From Candidatus Rhodoferax mariagerensis (GTDB lineage Bacteria > Pseudomonadota > Gammaproteobacteria > Burkholderiales > Burkholderiaceae_C): a stretch of 64,000 bases of DNA. Shown piece by piece: positions 63,003 through 64,000 of the stretch. The stretch covers positions 338,548-402,547 of the forward strand of contig JADKAW010000038.1 of the NCBI GenBank assembly GCA_016719055.1. Direction: 5' to 3'. The notes under the pieces were generated by a model, which was not told where the DNA came from, did no database searches, and was given only the letters and a program-made list of their open reading frames with translations. A program made the position numbers and the translations under genes. Position 1 is the stretch's first letter. Each line of letters starts with the position of its first letter.

Positions 63003-64000
63003 GCCATGCTCGGATGCGGTTTCACATGATTTTTCGGTCGTGGCTGCTTGCGATCAGACAGTTGTCTATGGGAGTTTGCCCCCAACAGTTCAAACGCCTT
63101 TCCCAAAAAGAGTCACCAGACAGCCCAACCCCAACACCATACGCGGCAGCAGGCGCTGCAAAAAACATGGTGCGGCGTAGGCGCGGTTACATGTACGCTG
63201 CTTGTCCTGTAAACCCGCTGCGCCGCTGACGCGCCCATGCACACCAAAGAAGCCAAATTGTCAGCCAACACCTTTGCGTGCACATCGACCATCAGCGCAT
63301 GCTGCGTCAGCCCTGAGACGCTCTCGAGTTTGCAGCGATGCTTGAGGCGTTTAACGGCCCTCTCAATACGCCAGCGCTCATGGTAAAGCTCACCAAAAGC
63401 TGCTGTCGGGACTTGGCTGTCTGGCAAATTGGTCGCCATCACCCGCACAAGCCCATTGGGCGTCACACACTTGACCAGCCGGACCCGCGGTGCAGCACCA
63501 GAACAGCCATAATCTTCGCAGTCCCACTGGTTGGGCTTATTGAGCGTGACCGTGGCATCCACCTGATCACTGCGCTCAAAAGAGCGCACCGCTGCCCAGC
63601 CACCACTGGACTTCTCGCAGCGCATGCAAAAGCGGATATTGTGCTCAGTCAAATACGCCACCAGCCAAGCCGCCGGATAGCCGCGATCAAGAATCAACAC
63701 ATCATCAGGCCCCAGGCACAACAGCGACTCAAACAGCATCGCCGCCCAGCGCCATCGGCACCATGCACGCTGGCGTGCAGCGTCAATTCAGCGCCCGGCA
63801 GATACAAGACAAACAAGCGTTGATCAGCTTGGGGCATGGAACCTTGTGGTGAAACAAGGGCGAATCGCAGGCATCAGCACCGAGGCATCGCCTGCCACCA
63901 AACGCAGACCGTGCCAACGAGGGACCAAGCCCAACGCGTTCGGCGGTTTTGACCACCAAGTGTTCAAGTGCTCCAAACAAGTCCAGGACAACTTGTCTCG
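62990..64000 (-). pseudogene. IS4-family transposase, several frameshifts, 5' part outside
   Basis: Read from the right edge on the minus strand, pieces of one DDE transposase lie in changing frames. They are LRLVAGDASVLMPAIRPCF (first Asp), LFVLYLPGAELTLHASVHGA, DDVLILDRGYPAAWLVAYLT (second Asp), then FGELYHERWRIERAVKRLKH with the IS4 Y-x2-R-x3-E-x6-K signature, HAKVLADNLASL, NRAYAAPCFLQRLLPRMVLG and the end KNHVKPHPSMAYKG. At least four frame changes are needed, several at homopolymer runs. Terminal inverted repeats cannot be set because the other end is outside. It is not active as it stands. Confidence 0.85.

Overview
The window reads as a chromosomal segment of a betaproteobacterium of the order Burkholderiales, most likely family Comamonadaceae and close to Rhodoferax or Polaromonas. 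This rests on gene order (guaA-guaB beside ratA/rnfH/smpB; rimP-nusA-infB-rbfA-truB-typA; a sigma factor-DUF3619-DUF3106-RDD operon), on protein sequence style, and on a family of short palindromic repeats that I associate with this family. No species call is possible from the sequence alone.

Layout. 1-2.9 kb: purine synthesis (guaA, cut by the window edge, and guaB) with a decayed HEPN/MNT pair between them. 3-7 kb: DUF4124 protein, rnfH-ratA, smpB, then a lipoprotein/ECF sigma/anti-sigma operon. 6.8-8.7 kb: a CoA hydrolase and an EamA transporter. 8.8-17.4 kb: the translation/transcription operon rimP-nusA-infB-rbfA-truB-typA. 17.5-23.1 kb: a Yej-type peptide ABC importer. 23-28 kb: fabI, cysE, trmJ, suhB, a periplasmic helical protein and an AhpD-like protein. 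28.5-32.1 kb: a tungstate importer (tupB-tupC-tupA) divergent from its likely regulator. 32.2-39.1 kb: RraA-like protein, a histone-like SWIB protein and a dipeptide importer whose dppB carries a frameshift. 39.1-46.9 kb: lgt, DUF721, an M23 peptidase, secA, argJ, a DUF815 ATPase, mutT. 46.9-51.3 kb: pssA and ilvB-ilvN-ilvC. 51.5-59.2 kb: sigma/DUF3619/DUF3106/RDD operon, glnB, nadE, yihY, DUF2069 and an FAD-linked dehydrogenase.

59.2-64 kb differs. After tRNA-Val(CAC) and its terminator there is almost no intact gene: a GC-rich hairpin zone, a degenerate tandem array of about 1.2 kb, a frameshifted SRAP (YedK/HMCES-type) gene, a noncoding stretch with hairpins, a small DUF4124-type protein and a decayed IS4-family transposase running off the window. 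The array is the most unusual object here. Its 170-232 bp units alternate long and short, and their hairpins keep pairing by compensatory base changes between copies. This suggests selection on a folded RNA or single-stranded DNA rather than on protein.

A second pattern runs through the whole window: at least nine copies of a 50-60 bp imperfect palindromic repeat. Six lie in frame inside genes (CoA hydrolase, truB, yejF, trmJ, tupA, nadE). The four copies read in one orientation all use the same reading frame and spacing, which recalls the palindromic elements of Rickettsia. All calls come from reading the sequence; no database search was run.
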